A DNA stretch of 28,190 nucleotides from Bacillota bacterium (GCA_023389275.1 JAEWEN010000061.1:1-28190); one strand, 5' to 3'; counted from the first letter of the stretch, positions 16,077 through 23,559 are shown. The notes: generated from the letters alone by a model not told the origin. Numbers and translations are program-made.

Positions 16077-16409
16077 CTACTTCCCACTTATTTCTCTTAT
16101 TAAATCACGTAGTCTTGCTGCTTCTTCATAGTCTTCACATTCTATAGCTTTTTTAAGCTTTAAATTTAAATTTCTAAGTTTTGCTTCACTTTTCCCTATA
16201 TATTTTGAAGGACATTTTCCTATATGCTGAGTTTCTATATGGTAATTTTTTATTGTTTGATATAATTCTTCTTTAAAGGTTTCATAACATTTTTCACAAC
16301 CAAGTCGCCCTGTTTTTTTATATGTTATAAAATCTAATTTACACTTTGGACAAATCTTATTTGTATAGAAAAAATCCTCAAAAGAATTAAAAAATAAATC
16401 CTCAAACAT
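16077..16409 (-). CDS. mcsA: Short McsA, activator of McsB, with a single zinc finger
   Basis: McsA is the zinc-finger partner that activates the kinase McsB. This protein has only 110 residues, against about 185 in Bacillus subtilis. It keeps one four-cysteine finger (CPKCKLDF...CEKC, residues 20-39) and the C-terminal UVR motif (LKKAIECEDYEEAARLRDLIREI, about 84-106). The first zinc finger, which in Bacillus occupies about the first 40 residues, is missing: ATG at 16409 has a strong AAGGAGGG site and only 11 bases separate it from ctsR, leaving no room for it. A further lone cysteine follows at GKCPSKY. The gene looks intact, so the reduction is real rather than a frameshift. Confidence 0.88.
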   Translation of the reverse strand: MFEDLFFNSFEDFFYTNKICPKCKLDFITYKKTGRLGCEKCYETFKEELYQTIKNYHIETQHIGKCPSKYIGKSEAKLRNLNLKLKKAIECEDYEEAARLRDLIREISGK

Positions 16410-16420
16410 ATTATCCCTCC

Positions 16421-16876
16421 TTATTTTAAAATGCTAATAAGCATTGCTTTTAATATTTCACTTCTTAATCTATCTTTTTCATTAGATATACTTAAAGTAT
16501 TGTCAGAAAGCGCAAACTTCATAATCAAATGTTCTCTATTTGATATTAATCCTCTTTCTTTAAAAACATCTATATAACCAAACCCCTCAGCTTGTGTTAT
16601 TTTATTTGGTATGTTTTCTAGTATCATATTTTCTAAAGAACTATTTTCTAAAAGGTTGGCTCTTATAATTTTTATACCTCCACCTCCACCTCTTTTACTT
16701 TCAACATAATACCCTTTATTAGATGTAAATCTAGTTGTAAGAACATAGTTAATTTGAGAAGGTGCACATTCAAACATATTTGCAAGTTCATTTCTTTGAA
16801 TAAGTATTTCATCTTTCCGCTGCTGATCAAACATATCTTTTATAAACTCTTCTATAATGTCGCTTAATCTTGCCAT
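16421..16876 (-). CDS. ctsR: Transcriptional repressor CtsR
   Basis: CtsR represses the class III heat-shock genes, including its own operon, and is released from DNA on heat or by McsB action. The 151-residue protein starts MARLSDIIEEFIKDMF, has a helix-turn-helix (about 25-55) and the glycine-rich wing RGGGGGIKIIR (about 61-71) that senses temperature and contacts DNA in this family. The C-terminal four-helix dimerisation domain follows from about 75. It is the first gene of the operon, and a CtsR operator lies 36 bases upstream of its start, so autoregulation is expected. Confidence 0.95.
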   Translation of the reverse strand: MARLSDIIEEFIKDMFDQQRKDEILIQRNELANMFECAPSQINYVLTTRFTSNKGYYVESKRGGGGGIKIIRANLLENSSLENMILENIPNKITQAEGFGYIDVFKERGLISNREHLIMKFALSDNTLSISNEKDRLRSEILKAMLISILK

Positions 16877-16905
16877 TTTATATCCTTCTTTCTTTTTATA
16901 TTTAA

Positions 16906-16948
16906 TTTGACTTTGACTTTCTTTGACCTTTAACTTAAATATATTATA
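16906..16948 (-). promoter_or_regulatory. ctsR operon promoter with CtsR operator
   Basis: Minus strand: TATAAT (16948-16943) with a weak -35 (TTTAAT, 16971-16966). Downstream lies GGTCAAA (16928-16922), a 3-base spacer and AGTCAAA (16918-16912), an exact match to the CtsR consensus of two heptads, followed at once by a third half-site GTCAAA (16911-16906). The operator covers about positions +8 to +30 from the likely start of transcription, so CtsR would block initiation or clearance. Confidence 0.85.
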
Positions 16949-17052
16949 TAACTAAGTTGTAATTTATTAAAATTACAAAAAACTTGAATTTAAGTTATAT
17001 AAATTCAAATATATTATTTATTTAAATTTATATCTTAAATTCTTATGTTTTT

Positions 17053-17262
17053 TCATTTTTTCGCAATAATATACTCTTTATTACCATCTATTTTATGTTT
17101 AAATTTTAAACCCTCTTTTTCAATAATATTTTCTACTGTATTTTTTATTTCACTGTTTTCTACATATATATTTATACAATCTCCAGTATCTAAAATATCT
17201 ACAATCTCTTTTACTTCATTTATAAATTCACTATTATTAATCTTTAAGCTATATATAGACAT
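17053..17262 (-). CDS. Small protein resembling the TusA/SirA fold, cysteine motif absent
   Basis: A 69-residue acidic protein with a good start (AGAGGTGAT about 5 bases before ATG at 17262). The pattern of an N-terminal strand, a helix (INEVKEIVDILDTGD), a strand (CINIYVEN), a second helix (IKNTVENIIEKEGL) and a final strand ending in KK recalls the TusA/SirA sulfur-carrier fold and the N-terminal part of YedF-like proteins. The CPxP motif with the sulfur-carrying cysteine, normally near residue 12, is absent; the only cysteine is after GD. I do not recognise the gene and the fold is inferred from pattern alone. It lies between ctsR and the divergent lepB. The opposite frame here is hydrophobic and lacks a ribosome binding site, so I reject it. 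Confidence 0.6.
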   Translation of the reverse strand: MSIYSLKINNSEFINEVKEIVDILDTGDCINIYVENSEIKNTVENIIEKEGLKFKHKIDGNKEYIIAKK

Positions 17263-17402
17263 TTAAATCACCTCTTTAAATTATGTTATACTTTTTTAAA
17301 ATTTTTACTCTTGAAAAATATTACTTTAATTATATTTTTTTACTATTTATCTGTTATTTTTAATTAAATATGTATATAATATATTAGATAGGAGTGATAA
17401 CA

Positions 17403-17921
17403 TTGAAAAACATTCTTTCTTCAATAATAGAGTGGGTAATATGCATTATTGTAGCTATTATACTAACTTTGCTAATTAAAACATTTTTATTTGACATTAT
17501 TAGAGTTTCAGGTACTTCAATGGTTCCTACACTACATGATAAGGATATAGTTGGAGTTGAAAAATTAAGTCTATATAAAAATAAATTTGATTATAAAGAT
17601 ATTGTTATATTTGACTCAAGAAACGAAAAACATAATATATACATAAAAAGAGTTATAGGACTTCCTGGAGACACTGTTGAAATTAAAGATGGTGGAGTTT
17701 ATGTAAATGGGGAACATCTTAATGAAACCTATTTAGACCCTAATACTACAACTACAGGAAATTTAAGTGTAACTTTAGATGATTCTCATATATTTGTTTT
17801 AGGAGATAATAGAGAAGTTAGTGAAGATAGTAGGCAGCTTGGTCCTATTCCAATTGATAGCATAAAAGGACATGCTGTTTTTAGATTTTTCCCACTTAGT
17901 AAAATAGGAACATTAAAATAA
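17403..17921 (+). CDS. lepB: Type I signal peptidase
   Basis: The enzyme cleaves signal peptides from proteins exported through Sec or Tat at the outer face of the membrane. The 172-residue protein has one N-terminal membrane segment (about 10-30), the catalytic serine in SGTSMVPTL (about 36-44), the catalytic lysine in YIKRVIGLPGD (about 79-89), and the C-terminal GDNREVSEDSRQLGPI motif. This is the short Gram-positive SipS-type form. The start is TTG at 17403, preceded by AGGAG at 17390-17394; the in-frame GTG at 17394 overlaps that site. A TATAAT at 17375-17380 is a possible -10 with a very short leader. It is the only plus-strand gene found and ends in a shared terminator. Confidence 0.94.
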   Translation: MKNILSSIIEWVICIIVAIILTLLIKTFLFDIIRVSGTSMVPTLHDKDIVGVEKLSLYKNKFDYKDIVIFDSRNEKHNIYIKRVIGLPGDTVEIKDGGVYVNGEHLNETYLDPNTTTTGNLSVTLDDSHIFVLGDNREVSEDSRQLGPIPIDSIKGHAVFRFFPLSKIGTLK

Positions 17922-17955
17922 AAAAATAGTAGGATATAATCCTACTATTTTTATT
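17922..17955. terminator. Bidirectional terminator between lepB and phoU
   Basis: Arms ATAGTAGGA (17926-17934) and TCCTACTAT (17940-17948) with a 5-base loop. T-runs follow on both strands, so it serves convergent lepB and pst-phoU transcripts. It starts at the lepB stop codon and ends at the phoU stop codon. Confidence 0.85.
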
Positions 17956-18609
17956 TTAATTAAAGTTTTGTCTTTCACCTGTAACCATATAAACAAGTCT
18001 TTCACATATATTTGTAGTGTGATCTGCAATTCTTTCTAAGAATCTTCCTACAAATAAAAGTTTAGTTCCTTGGCTTATATTGTCTTTATGCTTACCTATG
18101 ATTATAAATAACTCCTGTACAATATTTTCATACATAGTATCTATTTCTTCATCCATTTGAGCAACTTTTTCAGCAAGTGTTATATCTTCCTTAACAAATG
18201 CATCAAGACTTAGTCTAACCATATCCTGGCATATCTCTGCCATTTTTGGAATATCAATAAGTGGTTTAATTAAAGGCTCTTCACCGATTTCAAGGGTTAT
18301 CTTTGCAATATTCACTGCATGATCTCCCATTCTTTCAAGATCTGTTATTAACTTTAATGCTGTAGCCACAATTCTAAGGTCTTTAGCAAGTGGAGATTGA
18401 AGTGCTAAAAGTGTCATACACTCACCTTCAATATCTATTTCTAGTGCATCTATTTTATCATCTTCTTCGTAAACTCTTTTAGCAAGCTCTAAATCACCAT
18501 TTTTAAGAGCATTAACAGACATGTTAATTACATTTTCCACCATAGAACCCATTGTTAAAACCTGATGTTTAACATCTAATAATTTTTGTGAATAGTGCTC
18601 TCTAGTCAT
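17956..18609 (-). CDS. phoU: Phosphate-signalling protein PhoU
   Basis: PhoU connects the Pst transporter to the phosphate-sensing histidine kinase and dampens the phosphate response when phosphate is plentiful. The 217-residue protein is all-helical with two PhoU repeats (about 10-100 and 115-205), each with the metal-binding E/DxxxD-type signature: DLERMGDHAVNIAKI (about 89-103) and FLERIADHTTNICERLVYM (about 190-208). Length is typical. It is the last gene of pstS-pstC-pstA-pstB-phoU, 18 bases after pstB, and its stop codon abuts the bidirectional terminator. Confidence 0.96.
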   Translation of the reverse strand: MTREHYSQKLLDVKHQVLTMGSMVENVINMSVNALKNGDLELAKRVYEEDDKIDALEIDIEGECMTLLALQSPLAKDLRIVATALKLITDLERMGDHAVNIAKITLEIGEEPLIKPLIDIPKMAEICQDMVRLSLDAFVKEDITLAEKVAQMDEEIDTMYENIVQELFIIIGKHKDNISQGTKLLFVGRFLERIADHTTNICERLVYMVTGERQNFN

Positions 18610-18627
18610 TTCTTTTCCCCCTTCCTT

Positions 18628-19389
18628 CTAACCAAATCTACCAGTTATATAATCTTCTGTTCTTTTGTCCCTTGGATTAGAAAAAATATTTTTAGTAACA
18701 TCATACTCTATAACCTCACCGTTTAAGAAAAACGCTGTATAGTCTGATATTCTAGCAGCTTGGTGCATAGAGTGTGTAACCATAATAATTGTAAAGTCTT
18801 TTTTAAGATCAAGAAGTAATTCTTCTAGCTTATGTGTTGATATAGGGTCTAGAGCTGATGTTGGCTCATCCATTAGTATAACATCTGGCTGCATAGCTAT
18901 AGCCCTTGCAATACAAAGTCTTTGCTGTTGTCCTCCTGAAAGTTCTAAAGCAGACTTATGTATTTTATCTTTAACCTCATCATAAAGAGCAACTGCCTTT
19001 AAAGTACTTTCTACTACTTCATCTAAAAGCTCTTTATCTTTAATTCCATTTTTTCTAAGACCATAAACTATATTTTCATATATAGTTTTAGGAAAAGGAT
19101 TTGGTCTTTGGAATACCATTCCTATGTTTCTTCTCAGTTCTACTGAGTCAACACTATCTGAATATATATTTTCGCCGTTTATCTCAATTTTTCCTTCTAC
19201 TCTTGTTCCATCTATAAAATCATTCATTCTATTTAAACTTCTTAAAAATGTTGATTTACCACAACCAGAAGGTCCTATAAAAGCTGTTATTTTATTTGAG
19301 TATATGTCCATGCTTATATTCTTTAGCGCTTTATGGTCACCATAATAAAAATCCATATCTTTTATTAATATTTTAGTATCTTCAGCCAT
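18628..19389 (-). CDS. pstB: Phosphate ABC transporter ATP-binding protein
   Basis: PstB drives high-affinity phosphate import. The 253-residue ATPase has Walker A GPSGCGKST (about 38-46), the Q-loop in GMVFQRPNPFPKTIYENI, a phosphate-specific sequence, the signature LSGGQQQRLCIARAIA (about 149-164), Walker B VILMDEPTSALD (about 171-182) and the switch histidine in MVTHSMHQA. ATG at 19389 follows AAGGTGA. It lies 22 bases after pstA and 18 before phoU. The FQRPNPFPK loop separates PstB from other importers, so the name is secure. Confidence 0.97.
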   Translation of the reverse strand: MAEDTKILIKDMDFYYGDHKALKNISMDIYSNKITAFIGPSGCGKSTFLRSLNRMNDFIDGTRVEGKIEINGENIYSDSVDSVELRRNIGMVFQRPNPFPKTIYENIVYGLRKNGIKDKELLDEVVESTLKAVALYDEVKDKIHKSALELSGGQQQRLCIARAIAMQPDVILMDEPTSALDPISTHKLEELLLDLKKDFTIIMVTHSMHQAARISDYTAFFLNGEVIEYDVTKNIFSNPRDKRTEDYITGRFG

Positions 19390-19411
19390 ATTTTATTCAC
19401 CTTCTTAATAA

Positions 19412-20284
19412 TTAATCCTTCATTTTTATTTGGTATTTATTTCTTAGTACTATAGCTAAAGAGTTTACAGCTAAAAGTATAACTAAAAGAACTATAATAC
19501 CAGCTGCTGCTAAATGCTCAAACTCTGCTTTTGGCATTGCAGACCAGTTAAATATCTGAATAGGCAGAGCTGTAAATTGGTCCATTGGACTTGTAGGTGC
19601 AAATGATATGTACCCAACTGCTCCTACAACTATTAAAGGTGCTGCTTCTCCTAATACCCTTGATATTCCAAGAATAGTTCCTGTTAATATTCCAGGTAGT
19701 GAGTAAGGAAGTATTACACCTGTTACAGTTTGCCATTTTGTTGTTCCAAGAGCATATGATGCTTGTTTTAATGAAGACGGAACTGTTCTTAAAGCTTCCT
19801 GTGCTGAAAGTATTATTATAGGAAGAACTAAAAGTGCCATTGTAAATGAAGCTGCAAGTATACTTCTTCCCATAGCAAAAACTCTAACAAAAATAGTAAG
19901 ACCTAATATACCATATATAATTGATGGAACACCAGCAAGGTTTGCTATATTTAATTTTATAAATTCTGTAAATTTACCTGGTTTTGCATATTCTTCAAGG
20001 TAAATAGCTGTTCCAACCCCTATTGGGAAAGATATAATAGCTGTTAAACATATAATCCAAATACTTCCTAAAAGTGCTGGGAATATACCTGCTCTACTTG
20101 GTAGTATTGAAGGATAGTTAGTAATAAACTTACCACTAAGCCATGGTAATCCTTTTGCAAGTACGTCTAATAGTAAAATTGCAAGCATTATAACTCCAAA
20201 AAGTGTGCATGCAAGTATTGCACCATGGAAAATTGAGTTTTTTAATTTTCTTTTTCTAATTCGTTTTGCTTCTCTTTCTTCCAT
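19412..20284 (-). CDS. pstA: Phosphate ABC transporter permease PstA
   Basis: PstA is one of the two membrane subunits of the phosphate importer. The 290-residue protein starts with a basic cytoplasmic tail (EEREAKRIRKRKLKNS) and has about six membrane segments. The EAA-like loop that contacts PstB is in ALRTVPSSLKQASYALGTTKWQTVTGVILPYSLPGI (about 164-199). The substrate-pathway region has the family sequence GVGTAIYLEEYA (about 88-99). Its ATG overlaps the pstC stop codon as TAATG, so the two permeases are likely made in a fixed ratio. Confidence 0.96.
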   Translation of the reverse strand: MEEREAKRIRKRKLKNSIFHGAILACTLFGVIMLAILLLDVLAKGLPWLSGKFITNYPSILPSRAGIFPALLGSIWIICLTAIISFPIGVGTAIYLEEYAKPGKFTEFIKLNIANLAGVPSIIYGILGLTIFVRVFAMGRSILAASFTMALLVLPIIILSAQEALRTVPSSLKQASYALGTTKWQTVTGVILPYSLPGILTGTILGISRVLGEAAPLIVVGAVGYISFAPTSPMDQFTALPIQIFNWSAMPKAEFEHLAAAGIIVLLVILLAVNSLAIVLRNKYQIKMKD

Positions 20285-21189
20285 TATAATGCCCTCCTAT
20301 ATTTTTTAACTATTTTCTTAGAAATTATGTTAAGCACTAATGTTATAAGGAATAGTAATGTACCTACAGCATAAAGTGTTTTATGTGCTATAGATCCATA
20401 TGGAACGTCTCCCATACTAACCTGTGCTATAAATCCTGTCATTGTTTGAATACTTTCAAGTGGATTTAATGTAAGCTTTGGAGTAGAACCTGCTGCCATT
20501 GCAACTATCATTGTTTCTCCAATAGCTCTTGATATTGCAAGTATAAAAGATGCTGCAATACTTGATATTGAAGCTGGAATTACTATTTTAGTAGCAACTT
20601 CAAACTTAGTTGAACCAAGTCCATATGCTCCTTGTCTTAAAGAGTCTGGAACTGCCATCATAGCATCTTCACTTAGTGATGAAACCATAGGTATAGTCAT
20701 TATACCTACTGCTATTCCTGCACTTAGTGCATTAAACACACTTATATCAGGAAAAATTTGTTTTAAAATAGGTGTTATAACTGTTACTGCAAAGTATCCA
20801 TATACTATTGATGGAATACCTGCTAAAATTTCAAGAATTGGTTTTAATATTTTTCTTACTTTTGAAGGTGCATATTCACTAAGATAAATAGCTGCACCAA
20901 GCCCTATTGGAATAGATATTAAAGCTGCAAATACAACTATTAATAATGTTCCACCTACTAAAGGTAATACTCCAAAGTGAGCATCATCAAATAAAGGAGT
21001 CCATTGTGTTCCTGTTAAAAACTCAACAATAGATACTTCTTTAAAAAACCCAAAGGTTTCTTCTATAAGTGAAAAAATAATCCCAATTGTTATAAGTATT
21101 GAAATTATTCCTAGTGCAAGTAAAGAAGCACTTACTATTTTTTCTTGTTTTTCAACCTTAGCTTTACTTGGGAACTTAATCTTTTTCAT
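20284..21189 (-). CDS. pstC: Phosphate ABC transporter permease PstC
   Basis: PstC pairs with PstA in the membrane. The protein has about six hydrophobic segments, the family sequence GLGAAIYLSEYAPSKVRKILKP (about 95-116), and the ATPase-contact loop DAMMAVPDSLRQGAYGLGSTKFEVATKIVIPAS (about 174-206). Two in-frame ATG codons begin the frame, at 21195 and 21189; GGGAGG touches the first and is 6 bases before the second, so I use the second (301 residues). A small stem (TCCCT/AGGGA) could cover this ribosome binding site. It follows pstS1 by about 40 bases containing a stable hairpin. Confidence 0.95.
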   Translation of the reverse strand: MKKIKFPSKAKVEKQEKIVSASLLALGIISILITIGIIFSLIEETFGFFKEVSIVEFLTGTQWTPLFDDAHFGVLPLVGGTLLIVVFAALISIPIGLGAAIYLSEYAPSKVRKILKPILEILAGIPSIVYGYFAVTVITPILKQIFPDISVFNALSAGIAVGIMTIPMVSSLSEDAMMAVPDSLRQGAYGLGSTKFEVATKIVIPASISSIAASFILAISRAIGETMIVAMAAGSTPKLTLNPLESIQTMTGFIAQVSMGDVPYGSIAHKTLYAVGTLLFLITLVLNIISKKIVKKYRRAL

Positions 21190-21202
21190 TTCCATCCTCC
21201 CT

Positions 21203-21233
21203 TTGTTACAGGGAAGTTAGGTATTACCTAACT
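21203..21233 (-). promoter_or_regulatory. Double hairpin in the pstS1-pstC junction
   Basis: Minus strand: AGTTAGGT/ACCTAACT (8 pairs, 3-base loop, 21233-21215) includes part of the pstS1 stop codon. Next, TCCCT and AGGGA enclose a 7-base loop and include part of the pstC Shine-Dalgarno. Neither is followed by a U-run on this strand. They could stabilise the pstS1 message 3' end and lower pstC translation. On the plus strand the first is followed by ATTTTTT, which would end antisense transcripts. Confidence 0.5.
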
Positions 21234-22158
21234 ATTTTTTCCCTGCTAACTCGTTAACCTTATTTAAATTATCATCGTACTTTTTATCTTCTAGCGGATA
21301 GTATCCTACTTCTGTTATAAACTCTTTAACCTTTGTCATGTAATATTGTAAGTACTCATGTACTTCTGGTCTTTGTAAAGACTCAGTATTTACATAAATA
21401 TAAAGTGGTCTTGAAAGAGGTGTATATGTTTTATTCATTATAGTTTCAGCATTAAGTTCTACACCATTTACTTTAAGTGCTTTTATTTTATCGCTATTTT
21501 CTTCATAAAAAGCAGCTCCAAAATATCCCATTGCATATTTATCATTTGCAATTCCTTGAACTAAAACGTTGTCATCTTCACTAGCTGTAAAATCTGTTCT
21601 TATAGCTTTGCTTTTACCATTTACAGCTTCTGTAAAGTAATCAAATGTTCCTGAATCTGTTCCAGGACCATAAAGTTTAATTTCTTTATCTGGCCAAGCT
21701 GGGTTAACATCTTTCCATGTTTTTACCTTAGAACCTGGCTCCCATATTTTTTTAAGTTCTTCTGTAGTTATATCATCTACCCAGTCATTTTCTGGATTAA
21801 CTGCTATTGCTATACCATCATAGGCAACTTCAAATTCTTCTAACTTAACATTATTTTTTTTACAAAGTTCTGCTTCTTCCTCTTTTATTGCTCTTGAGGC
21901 ATCATTTATATCTATTTCTTTTGCATAAAACTTTTTAAAGCCTCCACCAGTACCTGATGTACCTACAGAAACCCTAACATCTCTATGTTCTTCATTAAAA
22001 TATTCTGAAACAACCTGACTTACAGGTGCCACAGTACTTGATCCATCAATTTTTATTTCTCCAGTTAAACCAGACCCATCCTTTTTACTACAACCTACAG
22101 CAGTTAGTGCTAATGTAGCTACTAGCGCTATTGACACTAATCCTCTGAGTTTTCTCAT
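21232..22158 (-). CDS. pstS: Phosphate-binding lipoprotein PstS, copy 1
   Basis: PstS captures phosphate outside the membrane and hands it to PstC-PstA. The 308-residue precursor has a lipoprotein signal peptide ending in LTAVGC (lipidated Cys about 23). Phosphate-site motifs are clear: IDGSSTVAP, SGTGGGFKKF, DINDASRAIKEEE, and GPGTDSGTFDYF. The frame extends seven codons upstream, but AAGGAG lies 8 bases before the ATG at 22158, so this is the start. It is clearly paralogous to the next gene, with nearly identical motifs and the same ending (GYYPLEDKKY). It leads the pstC-pstA-pstB-phoU operon. Confidence 0.96.
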   Translation of the reverse strand: MRKLRGLVSIALVATLALTAVGCSKKDGSGLTGEIKIDGSSTVAPVSQVVSEYFNEEHRDVRVSVGTSGTGGGFKKFYAKEIDINDASRAIKEEEAELCKKNNVKLEEFEVAYDGIAIAVNPENDWVDDITTEELKKIWEPGSKVKTWKDVNPAWPDKEIKLYGPGTDSGTFDYFTEAVNGKSKAIRTDFTASEDDNVLVQGIANDKYAMGYFGAAFYEENSDKIKALKVNGVELNAETIMNKTYTPLSRPLYIYVNTESLQRPEVHEYLQYYMTKVKEFITEVGYYPLEDKKYDDNLNKVNELAGKK

Positions 22159-22204
22159 ATTAGTATCTCCTTTCGACATTTAAGATAAGTTTCGATACAA
22201 TTTG

Positions 22205-22280
22205 ATTATAATTTTTAAACTCAGCATGTTCTAGCCTGCTAAGTTAAGTAAATGTTAAATTCACTTAACATTACTTTTTT
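22205..22280 (-). promoter_or_regulatory. Candidate PHO-regulated promoter of pstS1
   Basis: TATAAT on the minus strand (22210-22205) has no good -35. On the plus strand TTAAGT (22244), TTAAAT (22255), TTAACA (22265) and TTTTTT (22275) recur every 10-11 bases, as in PhoP boxes of Firmicutes (TTAACA-like repeats with about one helical turn). The first repeat is 33 bases from the -10. Confidence 0.6.
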
Positions 22281-22340
22281 TTATATATTAAAACTAATTG
22301 TATTTTTATTTATTCTTCCTTAAAGTCGACAAAAATATTA

Positions 22341-22400
22341 AAAAAAGAGGTTATTATGTTAAATAAAATACACCTTTGTATAATAACAACCTCTTTTTAT
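22341..22400 (-). terminator. Intrinsic terminator after pstS2
   Basis: Minus strand: AAAAAGAGGTTGTTATTAT pairs with ATAATAACCTCTTTTT, with a three-base bulge, and is followed by a run of T. It lies about 26 bases after the pstS2 stop and separates it from the pstS1 operon. Confidence 0.8.
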
Positions 22401-22425
22401 ATATTTTTCTAGTAAATACCTAATA

Positions 22426-23358
22426 TTATTTTTTAGTTAACTCTTCTATTTTGCTTTTACCTTCATTATATTTTGAGTCTTCTAAAGGAAAGTATCCTAC
22501 CTCACTTACAAAGTCTTTTGCATTTTCCATATAATATTTAACATAAGCAGCTACTTGTGGTTTTTCTAAAGACTTTTGAGATACATAAATATATAGTGGT
22601 CTTGAAAGTGGTGCATATGTTTTATTAGCTATATTTTCAGCTTTTAACTCTATTCCATTTACCTTAAGTGCTTTTAGCTTGTCTACATTTTCTTCATAAT
22701 AAGCTGCTCCAAAATATCCCATTGAATATTTATCATTTGAAACACCTTGTACTAAAACATTATCATCTTCACTAGCTGTAAAGTCTGTTCTTATAGCCTT
22801 TGCTTTACCATTTATAGCCTCTGTAAAGTATTCAAATGTTCCTGAATCTGTTCCAGGTCCATAAAGCTTAATTTCTTCTTTTGGCCAATCAGCTCTAATA
22901 TCACTCCATTTTTTAACCTTTGAGTTTGGCTCCCATATTTTTTTAAGCTCATCTGTTGTTATATCATCTACCCAAGTATTTTCTTTACTTACAACTACTG
23001 CTATACCATCATAAGCTACTTCAAACTTTTCACTTTCTATTCCATTTTTCTTAGCTTGTTCATTTTCTTCATCTTTTATTGCTCTTGATGAGTTGTTTAT
23101 ATCTGTTTCTCCAGTAACATATTTTTTAAATCCTCCACCTGTTCCTGAAACACCTATTGAAACATTTACCCCACTATTTTCTTGTTTAAATGCTTCAGCT
23201 ACAGCTTGAGTAATTGGAGCTACTGTACTTGATCCATCGATTTTTACATCTCCAGTTAAATTTGCACCATCCTTTGCTTTGCCTCCAGAGCATCCTACAG
23301 CACTTAGTGCTACAACAGATAGTAATGTACCTACTATAATTCCTTTAAACTTTCCCAT
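22426..23358 (-). CDS. pstS: Phosphate-binding lipoprotein PstS, copy 2
   Basis: A second phosphate-binding protein of 310 residues with its own lipoprotein signal (LSAVGC, lipidated Cys about 23). It carries the same binding motifs as its neighbour: IDGSSTVAP, SGTGGGFKKY, DINNSSRAIKDEE, GPGTDSGTFEYF and the same C-terminal GYFPLEDSKY. Differences cluster on surface stretches. ATG at 23358 follows AAGGGAGA. It has its own promoter region with PHO-like repeats and its own terminator, so it can be made independently of the membrane subunits. It may differ from copy 1 in affinity or raise binding-protein supply; the sequence does not decide. Confidence 0.95.
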   Translation of the reverse strand: MGKFKGIIVGTLLSVVALSAVGCSGGKAKDGANLTGDVKIDGSSTVAPITQAVAEAFKQENSGVNVSIGVSGTGGGFKKYVTGETDINNSSRAIKDEENEQAKKNGIESEKFEVAYDGIAVVVSKENTWVDDITTDELKKIWEPNSKVKKWSDIRADWPKEEIKLYGPGTDSGTFEYFTEAINGKAKAIRTDFTASEDDNVLVQGVSNDKYSMGYFGAAYYEENVDKLKALKVNGIELKAENIANKTYAPLSRPLYIYVSQKSLEKPQVAAYVKYYMENAKDFVSEVGYFPLEDSKYNEGKSKIEELTKK

Positions 23359-23404
23359 TTAATAAATCTCCCTTCAAAACCATGAAATCATTATTTATGC
23401 TTTC

Positions 23405-23501
23405 ATTATAGGAATTTATTAAACTAGATTCTATCAAATATAGGTTAACAGGTCATTAATTACCTTTAACACTCCTTTACCTTTTATTAACATACTTAAC
23501 T
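23405..23501 (-). promoter_or_regulatory. Candidate PHO-regulated promoter of pstS2 (six repeats)
   Basis: TATAAT on the minus strand (23410-23405) without a clear -35. On the plus strand hexamers TTAACA (23445), TTAATT (23456), TTAACA (23466), TTTACC (23476), TTAACA (23487) and TTAACT (23496) recur at steps of 11, 10, 10, 11 and 9 bases. Three exactly match TTAACA. The first is 34 bases from the -10, matching the pstS1 layout. Confidence 0.7.
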
Positions 23502-23559
23502 ATTAAAAATATATATTTTAATCTGTAACACTTTATATACAATGAAATTTTTTAAATAC

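Noticed and set aside
17045..17266. Plus-strand open frame opposite the small TusA-like gene.
   Set aside because: It is low-complexity and hydrophobic, lacks a ribosome binding site, and the minus-strand frame has a good one and balanced composition.
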